NCBI RefSeq assembly: GCF_020443565.1 | Contig: NZ_JAIZZN010000014.1 | Location: forward strand, 34,632 to 98,631 | Direction: 5' to 3' | From: Clostridium sp. CS001 | GTDB lineage: Bacteria > Bacillota > Clostridia > Clostridiales > Clostridiaceae | DNA: 64,000 bases | Shown here: positions 30,559 through 40,400 of the stretch, one piece after another | Layout: each line of letters begins with the position of its first letter | Position numbering within the stretch: the first letter of the stretch is position 1 | Program-made: the position numbers and the translations under genes | Notes under the pieces: generated by a model | Told to the model about the DNA's origin: nothing | Databases searched by the model: none | What the model saw: only the letters and a program-made list of their open reading frames with translations

Positions 30559-33500
30559 TTAATGTTCATCATTAAAATCATTTAATTCTAAGTCTTCACC
30601 AAAATCTTCTAAGGGTATTTCATTGTAATTTATATCAATGTCTATTTCCTCATCTTCATCTATAAGTTCAATGTACTCTTCCAATGGCGGTTCCGGAATT
30701 ATATCTTCTGAACCTTCTATGTTAACACTTAAATTCAATTCTTCAATTTCATCATCAACTGATTCCTTAAGTTTAATTTCTTCTAACTCATCAGTCAGAA
30801 CTTTAACATTTAGGCACAGCGCTTGTAATTCTTTTATAAGAACTTTGAAGGACTCAGGTACACCTGGCTCTGGTATATTTTCGCCTTTTACTATTGCTTC
30901 ATAAGTTTTAACTCTACCTACAACGTCATCAGATTTAACTGTTAAGATTTCTTGTAATGTATGAGCTGAACCGTAAGCTTCTAGTGCCCAAACTTCCATC
31001 TCTCCAAATCTTTGCCCACCAAACTGAGCTTTACCACCTAGAGGTTGTTGAGTTACTAAAGAATAAGGGCCTGTTGATCTAGCATGTATTTTATCATCTA
31101 CCAAATGATGTAGCTTTAAGATGTACATATATCCAACAGTAACCCTGCTATCAAATGCTTCTCCAGTTCTTCCATCATATAGTTCTGTTTTTCCATCTGC
31201 ATTATATCCTGCTTTTTCTAAGCACGCCTCAATTTCTTCCTCTAGAGCACCATCAAATACTGGTGTTGCAATGTGCCAGCCTAGTTCACTAGCCGCCCAT
31301 CCTAAGTGGACCTCTAATACCTGACCTATGTTCATACGAGAAGGTACCCCTAGTGGATTTAAACATATTTGAACTGCTCTTCCATCAGGTAAGAACGGCA
31401 TATCCTCCACTGGTAATACCCTAGAGATAACTCCCTTGTTACCATGTCTTCCTGCCATCTTATCGCCTACAGATATCTTTCTCTTTTGAGCTATATAGCA
31501 TCTAACTAGTTCGTTCACACCTGGCGGAAGTTCATCACCATTTTCTCTAGTAAATACTTTCACGTCAACTATTATTCCAGCTTCGCCATGTGGCACTCTA
31601 AGTGATGTATCTCTTACTTCTCTTGCTTTTTCACCAAATATAGCCCTTAATAATCTTTCTTCAGCTGTAAGTTCTGTTTCACCCTTTGGAGTAACTTTAC
31701 CTACTAGGATGTCTCCAGATCTTACTTCTGCACCTATTCTTATTATTCCACGTTCATCTATATCTTTAAGTGCTTCATCGCCGACATTTGGGATATCTCT
31801 AGTTATTTCCTCAGGTCCAAGTTTTGTATCTCTTGCCTCTGATTCATATTCTTCAATGTGAACTGAAGTAAATATGTCATCACGAACAAGTTCTTCAGAT
31901 ATTAACATTGCATCCTCGTAGTTATAACCTTCCCAAGTTACAAATCCTATACGTATGTTCTTACCTAATGCTATTTCTCCAAGGTCTGTTGAAGGTCCAT
32001 CTGCGAGTACTGTATTTACTTCAACTTTTTCACCTTTATTAACTATAGGTTTTTGATTTATACACGTACCTTGATTGGATCTTTTAAACTTAAGAATTTT
32101 ATAAACATCTAACCCGCTATCTGAGTCTCTTCTTACCTTAATTTCATTAGCACTTACATATTCAACGATACCAGCATTTTTCGCCTTTGGAAGAACACCA
32201 GAATCTACCGCTGCTCTGTACTCAATTCCAGTACCTATAATAGGTGCTTGTGCTTTAAGTAGTGGCACGGCTTGACGTTGCATGTTTGATCCCATTAGCG
32301 CACGACTTGCATCGTCATTTTCAAGAAATGGAATCATAGCTGTTGCAACAGAAACTATCTGCCTTGGGGATATATCCATAAGGTCTACTTCTTCTCTTGG
32401 AACAACCATTACTTCCGCCTTACTTCTTACTGATACTTTTTTATCTACGAAAGTACCTTCTTCACTAATTGGCTCACTAGCCTGTGCAACTAGATATGCA
32501 TCTTCTTCATCTGCGGTCATATACAAAATCTTATCAGTAATTACCGATGTTTTTTTGTCTACAACTCTGTATGGTGTCTCAATGAATCCATACTCATTCA
32601 CTTTAGCATAGCTTGCAAGAGAGTTTATAAGCCCTATATTGGGTCCTTCTGGCGTTTCTATTGGACACATTCTACCATAATGCGAGTAATGAACGTCTCT
32701 AACTTCAAATCCAGCTCTTTCCCTTGAAAGTCCACCTGGTCCTAGTGCAGACAATCTTCTCTTGTTTGTAAGTTCTGATAATGGATTTGTTTGATCCATA
32801 AACTGAGATAGTTGAGAACTTCCAAAGAACTCTTTTATTGCTGCTGCCACAGGTCTTATGTTAATAAGTGCCTGAGGTGTTATCCCCTCTTGATCTTGAA
32901 TTGTCATTCTCTCTTTGACAACCCTTTCCATTCTAGATAAACCTATTCTGAATTGATTCTGCAGAAGTTCTCCCACAGACCTAATTCTTCTATTTCCTAA
33001 ATGATCAATATCATCAATATAACCGATATCATAAGTTAGTCCTAACTCGTAGCTCACTGTAGCATACATATCATCTTTAATTATATGTTTTGGTATTAAT
33101 CTAGTTTTATTGTTTTTTATTTGTTCTTTAATTGAATCTTCATCACTAAAATTATCTAATATTTCTTTTAATGTTGGATAATGAACCATCTCTCTAATAT
33201 TAAGATCAGAAATATCAAATTTAACTACTTTATGAATGTTAACAAAGTGATTTCCTACTACTCTTATTACTTTGTCTTCTATTTGTAGATCAACTACATT
33301 AATTCCTAAATCTTGAATTTCTAGAGCAGTTTCTCTGTCTATCTTTTGATCCTTTTCAACTATAACTTCTCCAGTTATAGGATTAACAATATTCTCGGCA
33401 GAAATTTGATTTGCAATTCTATGGTTTATTGATAATTTCTTATTGAATTTATATCTACCAACTCTTGACAAATCATATCTTTTCGCATCAAAGAATAGTG

Positions 33501-34272
33501 AATCAATAAGAGATACAGCACTATCAACTGTAGGTGGTTCACCTGGCCTTAATCTTTTGTATATTTCTATAAGTGCCTCTTCTCTTGTTTTAGTATTATC
33601 TTTCTCTACTGTAGCTTTTAATCTTTCTTCTTCACCAAGTAATTGTTGTAAGTCTAAGTCACTACCATTCTCCATCATAGCCCTAGCTAAAACACTTATA
33701 GGTAATTTCCTTGTCTTGTCGATTCTAATATATACAATATCATTAGAGTCTGTTTCATATTCAAGCCAAGCTCCCCTATTTGGAATTACTGTTGCAGAAT
33801 AAAGTTTTTTTCCTGTTTTATCAACGGAGTAATTATAATAAACCCCTGGTGATCTAACCAATTGACTTACTATTACCCTTTCCGCTCCATTAATAACAAA
33901 TGTCCCTTGCTCTGTCATTAGCGGGAAGTCTCCCATAAAGACTTCTTGCTCTTTGATTTCGCCAGTTTCATTATTACGCAATCTAACCTTAACTTTTAAA
34001 GGCGCTGCATAAGTTGTATCTCTTTCCTTGCATTGTTCTACAGAATACTTAATATTATCCGTATCAAGTTTGTATCCTATAAACTCTAGTACAAGGTTAC
34101 CAGTATAATCCTGTATAGGATTTATATCGTCAAAAACCTCTTGAAGTCCCTCTTCTAAAAACCAATTGTAAGAGTCTAACTGTATCTCAATTAAATTTGG
34201 CATATCAGTTACTTCTCTTATCTTTGAAAAACTCATTCTTGTTCTTTTACCTAATTGGACAGGATGTACCAT
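30559..34272 (-). CDS. rpoB: DNA-directed RNA polymerase subunit beta
   Basis: Beta forms half of the RNA-polymerase active cleft and binds rifampicin. The 1237 residues contain [18 protein letters not shown] in the rifampicin pocket, [17 protein letters not shown] and the C-terminal [24 protein letters not shown]. In the rifampicin region the usual His (E. coli H526) is Asn503 ([13 protein letters not shown]). The last 70 residues form a strongly acidic tail, an extension beyond the conserved core. It starts a transcript of its own: a consensus promoter and approximately 170-base leader follow the rplL terminator. Confidence 0.99.
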   Translation of the reverse strand: MVHPVQLGKRTRMSFSKIREVTDMPNLIEIQLDSYNWFLEEGLQEVFDDINPIQDYTGNLVLEFIGYKLDTDNIKYSVEQCKERDTTYAAPLKVKVRLRNNETGEIKEQEVFMGDFPLMTEQGTFVINGAERVIVSQLVRSPGVYYNYSVDKTGKKLYSATVIPNRGAWLEYETDSNDIVYIRIDKTRKLPISVLARAMMENGSDLDLQQLLGEEERLKATVEKDNTKTREEALIEIYKRLRPGEPPTVDSAVSLIDSLFFDAKRYDLSRVGRYKFNKKLSINHRIANQISAENIVNPITGEVIVEKDQKIDRETALEIQDLGINVVDLQIEDKVIRVVGNHFVNIHKVVKFDISDLNIREMVHYPTLKEILDNFSDEDSIKEQIKNNKTRLIPKHIIKDDMYATVSYELGLTYDIGYIDDIDHLGNRRIRSVGELLQNQFRIGLSRMERVVKERMTIQDQEGITPQALINIRPVAAAIKEFFGSSQLSQFMDQTNPLSELTNKRRLSALGPGGLSRERAGFEVRDVHYSHYGRMCPIETPEGPNIGLINSLASYAKVNEYGFIETPYRVVDKKTSVITDKILYMTADEEDAYLVAQASEPISEEGTFVDKKVSVRSKAEVMVVPREEVDLMDISPRQIVSVATAMIPFLENDDASRALMGSNMQRQAVPLLKAQAPIIGTGIEYRAAVDSGVLPKAKNAGIVEYVSANEIKVRRDSDSGLDVYKILKFKRSNQGTCINQKPIVNKGEKVEVNTVLADGPSTDLGEIALGKNIRIGFVTWEGYNYEDAMLISEELVRDDIFTSVHIEEYESEARDTKLGPEEITRDIPNVGDEALKDIDERGIIRIGAEVRSGDILVGKVTPKGETELTAEERLLRAIFGEKAREVRDTSLRVPHGEAGIIVDVKVFTRENGDELPPGVNELVRCYIAQKRKISVGDKMAGRHGNKGVISRVLPVEDMPFLPDGRAVQICLNPLGVPSRMNIGQVLEVHLGWAASELGWHIATPVFDGALEEEIEACLEKAGYNADGKTELYDGRTGEAFDSRVTVGYMYILKLHHLVDDKIHARSTGPYSLVTQQPLGGKAQFGGQRFGEMEVWALEAYGSAHTLQEILTVKSDDVVGRVKTYEAIVKGENIPEPGVPESFKVLIKELQALCLNVKVLTDELEEIKLKESVDDEIEELNLSVNIEGSEDIIPEPPLEEYIELIDEDEEIDIDINYNEIPLEDFGEDLELNDFNDEH

Positions 34273-34443
34273 CAGCTTTCACCCCTTGCATAAACTAAAA
34301 TAACCAAAAACACACTTTCCCCTAGGACTTTGTGTTTCTGGATTCACACATTTTCATCATGTTATTATAACCAGTTCTGTTAATTTAATTCACATTCGCC
34401 AGTAATTACATCTCTTTATGTTAAACTACTAACTTTAAGTGCA
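34273..34443 (-). promoter_or_regulatory. rpoB 5' leader with terminator-like hairpin
   Basis: The transcribed leader of about 170 bases contains a hairpin with stem AAACACA/TGTGTTT (34331-34337 with 34308-34314) and a 16-base loop, running into a T tract 35 bases before the start codon. It could act as an attenuator controlling rpoBC, but the stem is weak. No small gene is seen. Confidence 0.35.
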
Positions 34444-34450
34444 TTATGCT

Positions 34451-34479
34451 ATGTTATCACAATTATAATTCCATGTCAA
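34451..34479 (-). promoter_or_regulatory. Sigma-A promoter of rpoBC
   Basis: Minus strand: perfect TTGACA (34474-34479), 17 bases, TAACAT (34451-34456). It lies directly behind the rplL terminator, so rpoBC can be set independently of rplJL. Confidence 0.85.
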
Positions 34480-34488
34480 CATAACTTT

Positions 34489-34526
34489 TCAAAAACAGGG
34501 CACTCTTATATAAAAGTGCCCTGTTT
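34489..34526 (-). terminator. Terminator between rplL and rpoB
   Basis: A long near-perfect stem (AAACAGGGCACTTTTA with TAAGAGTGCCCTGTTT) is followed on the minus strand by T-rich sequence. The rplL-rpoB attenuator is a known feature of several bacteria, here a strong hairpin. Confidence 0.85.
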
Positions 34527-34541
34527 CATAATTAAATTAAA

Positions 34542-34901
34542 TTATTTTATTTCTACTACGCCTTCAACTTCTTCAAGTTTAGCTTTCATGCCTTCAGCAT
34601 CTTCTTTGCTAGCGCCTTCTTTAATTGTTTTAGGAGCTCCATCAACTATATCTTTAGCTTCTTTTAATCCTAGTCCAGTTAATTCTCTAACAACTTTAAT
34701 AACTTTAATTTTGTTAGGGCCTGCACTCATTAAAACTACATCAAATTCAGTTTTTTCTTCAGCAGATACTGCTGCAACTCCTGCAGCTGCAACTGGTGCT
34801 GCAGCACTTACGCCAAATTCCTCTTCGCAAGCTTTTACTAATTCATTTAATTCTAAAACACTCATATCTTTTACTGCTTGAATAATTTCTTCTCTTGTCA
34901 T
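34542..34901 (-). CDS. rplL: 50S ribosomal protein L7/L12
   Basis: L7/L12 (bL12) forms the mobile stalk that recruits EF-Tu, EF-G and IF-2. The 119 residues have the N-terminal dimerisation part ([22 protein letters not shown]), an alanine-rich hinge ([13 protein letters not shown], about 33-45) and the C-terminal factor-binding domain ([31 protein letters not shown] region). It follows rplJ and precedes a strong terminator. Confidence 0.99.
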   Translation of the reverse strand: MTREEIIQAVKDMSVLELNELVKACEEEFGVSAAAPVAAAGVAAVSAEEKTEFDVVLMSAGPNKIKVIKVVRELTGLGLKEAKDIVDGAPKTIKEGASKEDAEGMKAKLEEVEGVVEIK

Positions 34902-35015
34902 TATAAAGGCACCTCCGAATTTTTTTCATGTATATTTTACACTTACCTTATAAAAGGCTTAACTTGAATCAATTAAAGTTAATTTGCAATGTCTTTCAGC
35001 TTAATACTTTAAATA

Positions 35016-35516
35016 TTATTGAGCTGATTCCTTTTGCTCTTTAATTGAGTTCAATACGTATGCAAGATTTGATATTGGAGCTTTGAAGCTTCCAAGTAAT
35101 TTTGCAATAAGAACATTTCTTGGTGGTATTGATGCTAACTCATTAACTTGAGCGCCATCAAATACTTGACCTTGTATTATAGCTGCTTTAAGCTCTAATT
35201 TTTTGTGGGTTTTTGCAAACTCATTTAAAACTCTAGCAGGAGCAGTTGGTTCTTCATATCCAAATGCTATTGAAATAGGTCCTTGTAAGTGAGCTACTAT
35301 ACCTTCAATCCCTAATTCTCTAGCTGCTAGAATAACTAAAGTGTTTTTATAAACTTTATATTCTACTCCAGCTTCTCTAAGGTTTTTTCTTAATAATGTA
35401 TCGTCTTCTACATTTAGACCTTGATACTGACTAAGTACTACACCTTGAGCTTTTTCTAATTTTTCTTTGATTTCTGCCACTTTTGCTTCTTTTAATTGTC
35501 TATTATTGCTTAACAC
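35016..35516 (-). CDS. rplJ: 50S ribosomal protein L10
   Basis: L10 (uL10) anchors L7/L12 dimers to 23S rRNA and, by binding its leader RNA, controls its own operon. The 166 residues contain [26 protein letters not shown] and [21 protein letters not shown] RNA-binding part; the C-terminal helix (about 135-160) binds L7/L12. It is preceded by a terminator-bearing leader and a consensus promoter. Confidence 0.98.
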   Translation of the reverse strand: MLSNNRQLKEAKVAEIKEKLEKAQGVVLSQYQGLNVEDDTLLRKNLREAGVEYKVYKNTLVILAARELGIEGIVAHLQGPISIAFGYEEPTAPARVLNEFAKTHKKLELKAAIIQGQVFDGAQVNELASIPPRNVLIAKLLGSFKAPISNLAYVLNSIKEQKESAQ

Positions 35517-35550
35517 TGTGTATCCACCTCCTCACAGTTTTTAACTGCTT

Positions 35551-35685
35551 TATGAAAAAATAAAGTCTCTCCGTAGAAACGAAGAGACCTAATATCCGCA
35601 CATAAGTACATTTATTGGAATCCTCGGCAGGCATTTGTTTTTACGCTTTCGCACCTGCTATCTACGGAATATTATCTATTTTACT
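35551..35685 (-). promoter_or_regulatory. L10 leader with transcription attenuator
   Basis: About 135 transcribed bases upstream of rplJ form a structured region ending in a terminator. The terminator stem is GTCTCT-TCG/CGG-AGAGAC (35565-35588), followed on the minus strand by TTTATTTTTT. Upstream sequence is rich in short complementary segments. The known Firmicute L10 leader binds L10 or the L10-L12 complex to control rplJL; position and terminator fit. Confidence 0.75.
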
Positions 35686-35691
35686 TTAAAC

Positions 35692-35720
35692 ATTGTAACA
35701 TGCTTAAATCTTTTTGTCAA
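35692..35720 (-). promoter_or_regulatory. Sigma-A promoter of rplJ-rplL
   Basis: Minus strand TTGACA (35715-35720), 17 bases, TACAAT (35692-35697). It begins 3 bases past the rplA stop codon. Confidence 0.9.
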
Positions 35721-35722
35721 TA

Positions 35723-36412
35723 CTAGTCTAACACTTTAGTTGGATTAACTTTTACTCCAGGTCCCATAGTGCTTGAAACTGATACTGATTTTAAGTATTG
35801 TCCTTTAGCTGCTGATGGTTTAGCTTTAACTACTGCTTCCATTAAAGCATGGAAATTTTCAGCTAGTTTTTCTGCACCAAAAGATTTTTTTCCAAGTGGT
35901 ACATGGACAATAGAAGTCTTGTCAACTCTATATTCAACTTTACCAGCTTTGATCTCAGCTATTGCTTTAGCAACATCAAATGTAACTGTTCCTGATTTAG
36001 GATTTGGCATTAATCCTTTAGGTCCAAGTACTCTACCTAACTTACCAACAACACCCATCATATCCGGTGTAGCAACAACTACATCAAATGCAAACCAGCT
36101 TTCTTTTTGGATCTTTTCAACTAAATCATCATTTCCAACAAAATCAGCGCCTGCTAGTTCTGCTTCTTTAGCTTTTTCACCTTTAGCGAAAACTAAAACT
36201 CTAACTGTTTTACCTGTTCCATGAGGAAGCACTACTGCACCTCTTACTTGTTGGTCTGCATGTCTTGGATCAACACCAAGTTTTACAGCAAGTTCAATAG
36301 TTTCGTCAAACTTAGCTTTAGCAGTTTTCACCGCAAGTTCCATAGCTTCTATTGGCGTATATAGAGCGTTCTTGTCAACAAGTTTAGCGCTCTCTATGTA
36401 ATTTTTTCCCAT
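35723..36412 (-). CDS. rplA: 50S ribosomal protein L1
   Basis: L1 (uL1) builds the L1 stalk that moves deacylated tRNA from the E site. The 229 residues show [33 protein letters not shown] N-terminal part, [19 protein letters not shown] and [18 protein letters not shown]. In many bacteria L1 represses the rplKA transcript. It follows rplK by 55 bases and ends just before the rplJ promoter. Confidence 0.99.
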   Translation of the reverse strand: MGKNYIESAKLVDKNALYTPIEAMELAVKTAKAKFDETIELAVKLGVDPRHADQQVRGAVVLPHGTGKTVRVLVFAKGEKAKEAELAGADFVGNDDLVEKIQKESWFAFDVVVATPDMMGVVGKLGRVLGPKGLMPNPKSGTVTFDVAKAIAEIKAGKVEYRVDKTSIVHVPLGKKSFGAEKLAENFHALMEAVVKAKPSAAKGQYLKSVSVSSTMGPGVKVNPTKVLD

Positions 36413-36467
36413 ATTAGTATCCTCCTTCGTGGTTATAACGGTTTTTACCTCCCACTATAATCGAAAA

Positions 36468-36893
36468 TTATTCTTCAACAACTATTCCCATACTTCTTGC
36501 TGTTCCAGCTATCATGCTCATAGCAGCTTCTACTGATGCTGCATTTAAGTCTGGCATCTTGATTTCTGCTATTTCTTTTACTTTAGCTTTAGAAATAGTA
36601 GCAATTTTAGTTTTATTTGGAACTCCTGAACCACTTTCAAGTCCAACTGCTTTCTTTAATAATACAGCTGCTGGTGGAGTTTTTAATATGAAACTAAAAG
36701 ATCTATCTTGATATACAGTTATAACTACTGGTGTTATCATACCTGCTTGATCAGCAGTTTTTGCGTTGAATTCCTTACAGAATCCCATGATATTAACACC
36801 GTGTTGTCCAAGTGCTGGACCAACTGGTGGTGCTGGAGTTGCTTTTCCTGCAGGAAGTTGAAGTTTTATCATTCCTGTTATTTTCTTAGCCAT
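36468..36893 (-). CDS. rplK: 50S ribosomal protein L11
   Basis: L11 (uL11) forms the GTPase-associated centre and senses uncharged tRNA for RelA. The 141 residues contain [39 protein letters not shown] N-terminal block (the proline-rich thiostrepton region) and the C-terminal rRNA-binding domain ([11 protein letters not shown] end). It lies between nusG and rplA. Confidence 0.99.
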   Translation of the reverse strand: MAKKITGMIKLQLPAGKATPAPPVGPALGQHGVNIMGFCKEFNAKTADQAGMITPVVITVYQDRSFSFILKTPPAAVLLKKAVGLESGSGVPNKTKIATISKAKVKEIAEIKMPDLNAASVEAAMSMIAGTARSMGIVVEE

Positions 36894-36949
36894 GAGTATA
36901 TACCTCCTATATTGTGGTGATGCGGATTAAAAATCCTCCCACTTAGTAC

Positions 36950-37471
36950 CTAGTCTAATTTTTGTATTTGATTGAACTCTAGTTCAACAGGCGTTTCTCT
37001 GCCGAACATGTTTATAAGTGCCTTAATCGTTTGCTTCTCCAAATGAATTTCTTGTATTAACGCAACAAATCCTTCGAATGGCCCAAATGTAACCTGGATA
37101 TTCTCACCTATTTCGTAGTCAACAACTATAGTCTTTTCTGATATACCCATAGTTCTAACTTCATCTTCAGTAAGAGCAACAGGCTTAGACCCTGGTCCTA
37201 CGAATCCCGTTACGCCTCTAGTATTTCTAACTATATACCAAGATTCATCTGTCATAAGCATTTTAACCATTACATAACCTGGAAATACCTTTTTAAAAGT
37301 TATTTTTTTCTTTCCATCCTTTACTTCAACTTGCTCTTCCATAGGAACTTGAATATCGTGTACGTATTCTTCAAGATTTCTATTTTCGATTGCCTTTTCT
37401 AGATTGGCTTTAACTTTATTTTCGTAACCAGAATATGTATGTACAACATACCATTTTGCTTTATCTGCCAT
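36950..37471 (-). CDS. nusG: Transcription termination/antitermination protein NusG
   Basis: NusG binds elongating RNA polymerase and affects pausing, termination and coupling with the ribosome. The 173 residues have the NGN domain (KWYVVHTYSGYENKVKANLEKAIENR, PGYVMVKM, GVTGFVGPG) and a C-terminal KOW domain (GENIQVTFGPFEGFVALIQEI). It follows secE, the near-universal pairing. Confidence 0.99.
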   Translation of the reverse strand: MADKAKWYVVHTYSGYENKVKANLEKAIENRNLEEYVHDIQVPMEEQVEVKDGKKKITFKKVFPGYVMVKMLMTDESWYIVRNTRGVTGFVGPGSKPVALTEDEVRTMGISEKTIVVDYEIGENIQVTFGPFEGFVALIQEIHLEKQTIKALINMFGRETPVELEFNQIQKLD

Positions 37472-37516
37472 AGCTCAAGGGGTGGAGTACTCCGTCCCCT
37501 ACCTCCTTCTTTTACC

Positions 37517-37741
37517 CTATTTAAAGATTATTTTATAGAGGTTATTAAAACCATAATCCAAGAAACCTACAAAGACTACATAAAGGAAAGAAAAGCTTGC
37601 CACTGCAATAGTTGCTTTTTTAATGTCTTTTTTTGAAGGCCAAGTTATTCTTTTTGCTTCTGCCTTAAGATCCTTGAAAAAATTGACTATTCCGTTTTGG
37701 TTTGATTTACTTTTTGCTTTAATCTTCCCGTTAACAGTCAT
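37517..37741 (-). CDS. secE: Preprotein translocase subunit SecE
   Basis: SecE clamps SecY in the membrane. From the ATG at 37741 it has 74 residues: a lysine-rich cytoplasmic part, the amphipathic FFKDLKAEAKRITWPSKKD motif and one membrane helix (IAVASFSFLYVVFVGFLDYGF region). An in-frame TTG at 37759 is a weaker alternative because it overlaps the GGGGGA ribosome site. It lies between rpmG and nusG. Confidence 0.97.
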   Translation of the reverse strand: MTVNGKIKAKSKSNQNGIVNFFKDLKAEAKRITWPSKKDIKKATIAVASFSFLYVVFVGFLDYGFNNLYKIIFK

Positions 37742-37780
37742 TTTACTCGCATCCCCCAACGTTTTGTGTTTTATGCTGTA

Positions 37781-37930
37781 TTATTTTGTCTCTTTATGAA
37801 GTGTATGTTTGTGGCAGAACTTACAGTATTTCTTCATTTCTATTCTATCTGGGTTATTTTTTTTGTTTTTCATTGTATTGTAATTTCTCTGTTTGCAATC
37901 AGTACATGCTAAAGTTACTTTTACTCTCAC
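37781..37930 (-). CDS. rpmG: 50S ribosomal protein L33, zinc form
   Basis: L33 (bL33) lies near the E site. The 49 residues start at a GTG ([17 protein letters not shown]) with GGGAGG upstream and end [16 protein letters not shown]. The two CxxC pairs (CTDC, CKFC) mark the zinc-binding form. It precedes secE-nusG, the usual order, and is the first gene after its own promoter. Confidence 0.97.
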   Translation of the reverse strand: MRVKVTLACTDCKQRNYNTMKNKKNNPDRIEMKKYCKFCHKHTLHKETK

Positions 37931-38018
37931 AATCTACACCTCCCGATTTTCCACCTATTTAAGGAAGTTTGTGCTTAATAAGCACTATGCTATCCTTAGC
38001 TTTTTATTTTACTTAAAC

Positions 38019-38047
38019 AATTTATCATAACTCAGTACATATGTCAA
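38019..38047 (-). promoter_or_regulatory. Sigma-A promoter of rpmG-secE-nusG-rplK-rplA
   Basis: Minus strand TTGACA (38042-38047), 17 bases, TAAATT (38019-38024). The leader of about 80 bases holds a small palindrome (GTGCTTA-TTAAGCAC) before the rpmG ribosome site. Confidence 0.75.
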
Positions 38048-38111
38048 TGAATTAGTTCAAGGTGTTTTTTCATTAAACGTTCCCGTCGCTTCAAACAAAA
38101 CATACATACTT

Positions 38112-38146
38112 TCTTTTATAGAACTAAGCTTAAAGCTTAGTTCTAT
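38112..38146 (-). terminator. Perfect 13-bp palindrome after tuf2
   Basis: TAGAACTAAGCTT (38119-38131) pairs exactly with 38133-38145. It lies about 35 bases past the tuf2 stop and is followed on the minus strand only by ATAAAAG, so it is a strong hairpin but a non-classical terminator; it may also be a 3' end stabiliser. Confidence 0.55.
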
Positions 38147-38180
38147 TTTATGATCAATTATATTGTGGGCTTCTATTATA

Positions 38181-39374
38181 TTATTTAACTATTGAAGTAA
38201 CAACTCCTGAACCTACTGTTCTTCCACCTTCTCTGATTGCAAATCTTAATCCTTCATCCATTGCTACTTGAGTGATTAATTCAACATTCATGTCAATGTG
38301 GTCTCCTGGCATTACCATTTCCATTCCGTCTGGTAATTTGATTGAACCTGTTACGTCAGTTGTTCTAAAGTAAAACTGTGGTCTGTATCCGTCGAAGAAT
38401 GGAGTGTGTCTTCCGCCTTCTTCTTTTTTAAGTACATATACTTGACCTACAAATTTATCATGTGGATGTACTGAACCTGGCTTTGCAAGCACTTGTCCTC
38501 TCTCAATGTCAGTTCTTTGTACTCCTCTTAATAATGCTCCGATGTTGTCTCCTGCCATTGCTGAATCAAGAAGCTTTCTGAACATCTCTACTCCTGTACA
38601 TACTACTTTTCTTTTATCTTCGCTAAGTCCAACTATTTCTACTTCTTCTCCAACTTTAAGTACTCCAGTTTCAACTCTTCCTGTTGCTACTGTTCCTCTT
38701 CCTGTAATTGTAAATACGTCTTCTACAGGCATTAAGAATGGTTTGTCTGTTAATCTTGTTGGTGTTGGAATGTAAGTGTCTACAGCTTCCATTAAATCAA
38801 GTATGCATTTTGATGCTTCTGGATCTGTTGGATTTTCTAATGCTTTTAATGCTGATCCTGTTACTACTGGAATGTCATCGCCTGGGAAGTCATACTCGCT
38901 TAATAGTTCTCTGATTTCCATTTCAACTAATTCTAATAATTCTGGGTCATCTACCATATCTGCTTTGTTTAAGAATACTACTATATATCCTACTCCAACT
39001 CTGCTTGCTAATAGTATATGCTCTCTTGTTTGAGGCATTGGACCATCTGCAGCACTAACAACTAGTATTGCTCCGTCCATTTGTGCTGCTCCTGTGATCA
39101 TGTTCTTTACATAATCCGCGTGACCTGGGCAATCAACATGTGCATAGTGTCTTGTATCTGTTTGATACTCAACGTGTGATGTATTGATTGTAATTCCTCT
39201 TTCTCTTTCCTCTGGTGCTTTATCAATTTGGTCAAATCTTGATGCTTCAGCCAATCCTTTTGTTGAAAGTACTGCTGTTATTGCTGCTGTTAATGTTGTC
39301 TTACCGTGATCTACGTGTCCTATTGTTCCAATGTTTACGTGTGGTTTGCTTCTTTCAAATTTTGCCTTTGCCAT
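38181..39374 (-). CDS. tuf: Elongation factor Tu, copy 2
   Basis: This second EF-Tu gene encodes 397 residues, equal to copy 1 except E291 and A297. The ATG at 39374 has AAGGAGG upstream. The frame is open further up, through the tRNA-Thr and tRNA-Gly genes, but that stretch is not protein-coding. It is read from the tRNA promoter at 39.65 kb, so tRNA and EF-Tu synthesis are linked. All GTPase motifs are canonical. Confidence 0.98.
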   Translation of the reverse strand: MAKAKFERSKPHVNIGTIGHVDHGKTTLTAAITAVLSTKGLAEASRFDQIDKAPEERERGITINTSHVEYQTDTRHYAHVDCPGHADYVKNMITGAAQMDGAILVVSAADGPMPQTREHILLASRVGVGYIVVFLNKADMVDDPELLELVEMEIRELLSEYDFPGDDIPVVTGSALKALENPTDPEASKCILDLMEAVDTYIPTPTRLTDKPFLMPVEDVFTITGRGTVATGRVETGVLKVGEEVEIVGLSEDKRKVVCTGVEMFRKLLDSAMAGDNIGALLRGVQRTDIERGQVLAKPGSVHPHDKFVGQVYVLKKEEGGRHTPFFDGYRPQFYFRTTDVTGSIKLPDGMEMVMPGDHIDMNVELITQVAMDEGLRFAIREGGRTVGSGVVTSIVK

Positions 39375-39454
39375 TTTGTATTCCTCCTTATATAAATAAT
39401 TACACTTTTGTGCAAGTAAACTTATCCTAGTGTGTTGTATGCCTTTAATAATTG

Positions 39455-39530
39455 TGGAGCCCATAACCGGGATTGAACCGGTGACCTCCACCTTACCAAG
39501 GTGACGCTCTACCGACTGAGCTATATGGGC
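39455..39530 (-). tRNA. tRNA-Thr(GGT)
   Basis: A 76-base cloverleaf with encoded CCA: acceptor GCCCATA, D-arm GCTCAGTCGGTAGAGC, anticodon loop TTGGTAA (anticodon GGT), T-loop GGTTCAATCCC. It lies 8 bases after tRNA-Gly and 80 bases before tuf2. Confidence 0.98.
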
Positions 39531-39538
39531 ACTTAGTT

Positions 39539-39613
39539 TGGAGCGGGAAACGGGTATCGAACCCGCGGCACCCAGCTTGGGAAGCTGGTGCTCTACCACT
39601 GAGCTACTCCCGC
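39539..39613 (-). tRNA. tRNA-Gly(CCC)
   Basis: A 75-base cloverleaf with encoded CCA: acceptor GCGGGAG, D-arm GCTCAGTGGTAGAGC, anticodon stem CCAGC/GCTGG enclosing loop TTCCCAA, so the anticodon is CCC (reads GGG), and T-arm GCGGGTTCGATACCCGT. It is the first transcribed element of the tRNA-tuf2 unit. Confidence 0.97.
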
Positions 39614-39647
39614 TGACATACAACTAAAAGCTATACACCAGTTATTA

Positions 39648-39676
39648 ATTTTACTATTCTTTGTTTTAATTGTCAA
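39648..39676 (-). promoter_or_regulatory. Sigma-A promoter of tRNA-Gly, tRNA-Thr and tuf2
   Basis: Minus strand TTGACA (39671-39676), 17 bases, TAAAAT (39648-39653), about 30 bases before the tRNA-Gly 5' end and just after the sigH stop. Confidence 0.88.
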
Positions 39677-39683
39677 TAGTTTT

Positions 39684-40328
39684 TCACCTTTTACTTAGAC
39701 ATTTTTCTAATTTTCTTTTTACTCTTTGCAGTGCATTATCTATAGACTTTGCATGTCTGTCTAAATCACAGGCAATCTCTTGATAAGACTTACCGTCTAA
39801 GTAGGACATTAGAACTTCCATCTCGAGTTCTGAAAGAACTTCCCCAATTTCATTTTGAATGTTTGCAACTTCTTCCTTACTGATAACTAATTCTTCTGGA
39901 TCAGTAATTTTAGCACCTGATAGCACATCTAACAACGTTCTATCTGACTCCTCATCATATATTGGTTTATTTAAAGAGATATATGTATTTAGAGGAATAT
40001 GTTTTTGGCGAGTGGCTGTTTTTATTGCTGTGATTATCTGCCTTGTAACACAGATTTCGGCAAACGCTCTAAAAGAAGATAGTCTATCTGCCTTAAAATC
40101 CCTAATAGCCTTATAGAGACCTATCATACCTTCTTGGTAAATGTCTTCCTTATCGGCGCCAATCAAAAAATAAGACTTCGCCTTAGCCTTAACAAAGTTT
40201 TTGTACTTATTAATTAAGTATTCTTGTGCTCTAACATTTTTTTTTTGTGCTTCAATAACTACTTCTTCATCCAATCTATCTCCAAAGCATGAGTTATCCA
40301 CACTGGCTTTAACGATTTTCTCCAACAA
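39684..40328 (-). CDS. sigH: RNA polymerase sporulation sigma factor SigH
   Basis: SigH (Spo0H) directs early sporulation and transition-state genes. The protein shows region 2 (YLINKYKNFVKAKAKSYF, DIYQEGMIGLYKAIRDF) and region 4 (LSELEMEVLMSYLDGKSYQEIACDL helix-turn-helix). I start at the TTG at 40328 (214 residues) because GGAGGGG lies just upstream; a second TTG three bases on is equally possible. The frame is open upstream but those codons cover the promoter. Position next to the NYN gene and rlmB is standard. Confidence 0.95.
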   Translation of the reverse strand: MLEKIVKASVDNSCFGDRLDEEVVIEAQKKNVRAQEYLINKYKNFVKAKAKSYFLIGADKEDIYQEGMIGLYKAIRDFKADRLSSFRAFAEICVTRQIITAIKTATRQKHIPLNTYISLNKPIYDEESDRTLLDVLSGAKITDPEELVISKEEVANIQNEIGEVLSELEMEVLMSYLDGKSYQEIACDLDRHAKSIDNALQRVKRKLEKCLSKR

Positions 40329-40364
40329 ACATCCCCTCCACACCAAACATGTGTCATATAGATG

Positions 40365-40394
40365 ATTATACCTTAGAGGAATTTCTATAGTCAA
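40365..40394 (-). promoter_or_regulatory. Sigma-A promoter of sigH
   Basis: Minus strand TTGACT (40389-40394), 18 bases, TATAAT (40365-40370), about 40 bases before the sigH start. It gives sigH its own vegetative expression. Confidence 0.8.
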
Positions 40395-40400
40395 GACAAT

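Noticed and set aside
39375..39623. Upstream extension of tuf2 to a 480-residue protein
   Set aside because: The extra codons run through two intact tRNA genes; EF-Tu starts at 39374 with its own ribosome site and family start.
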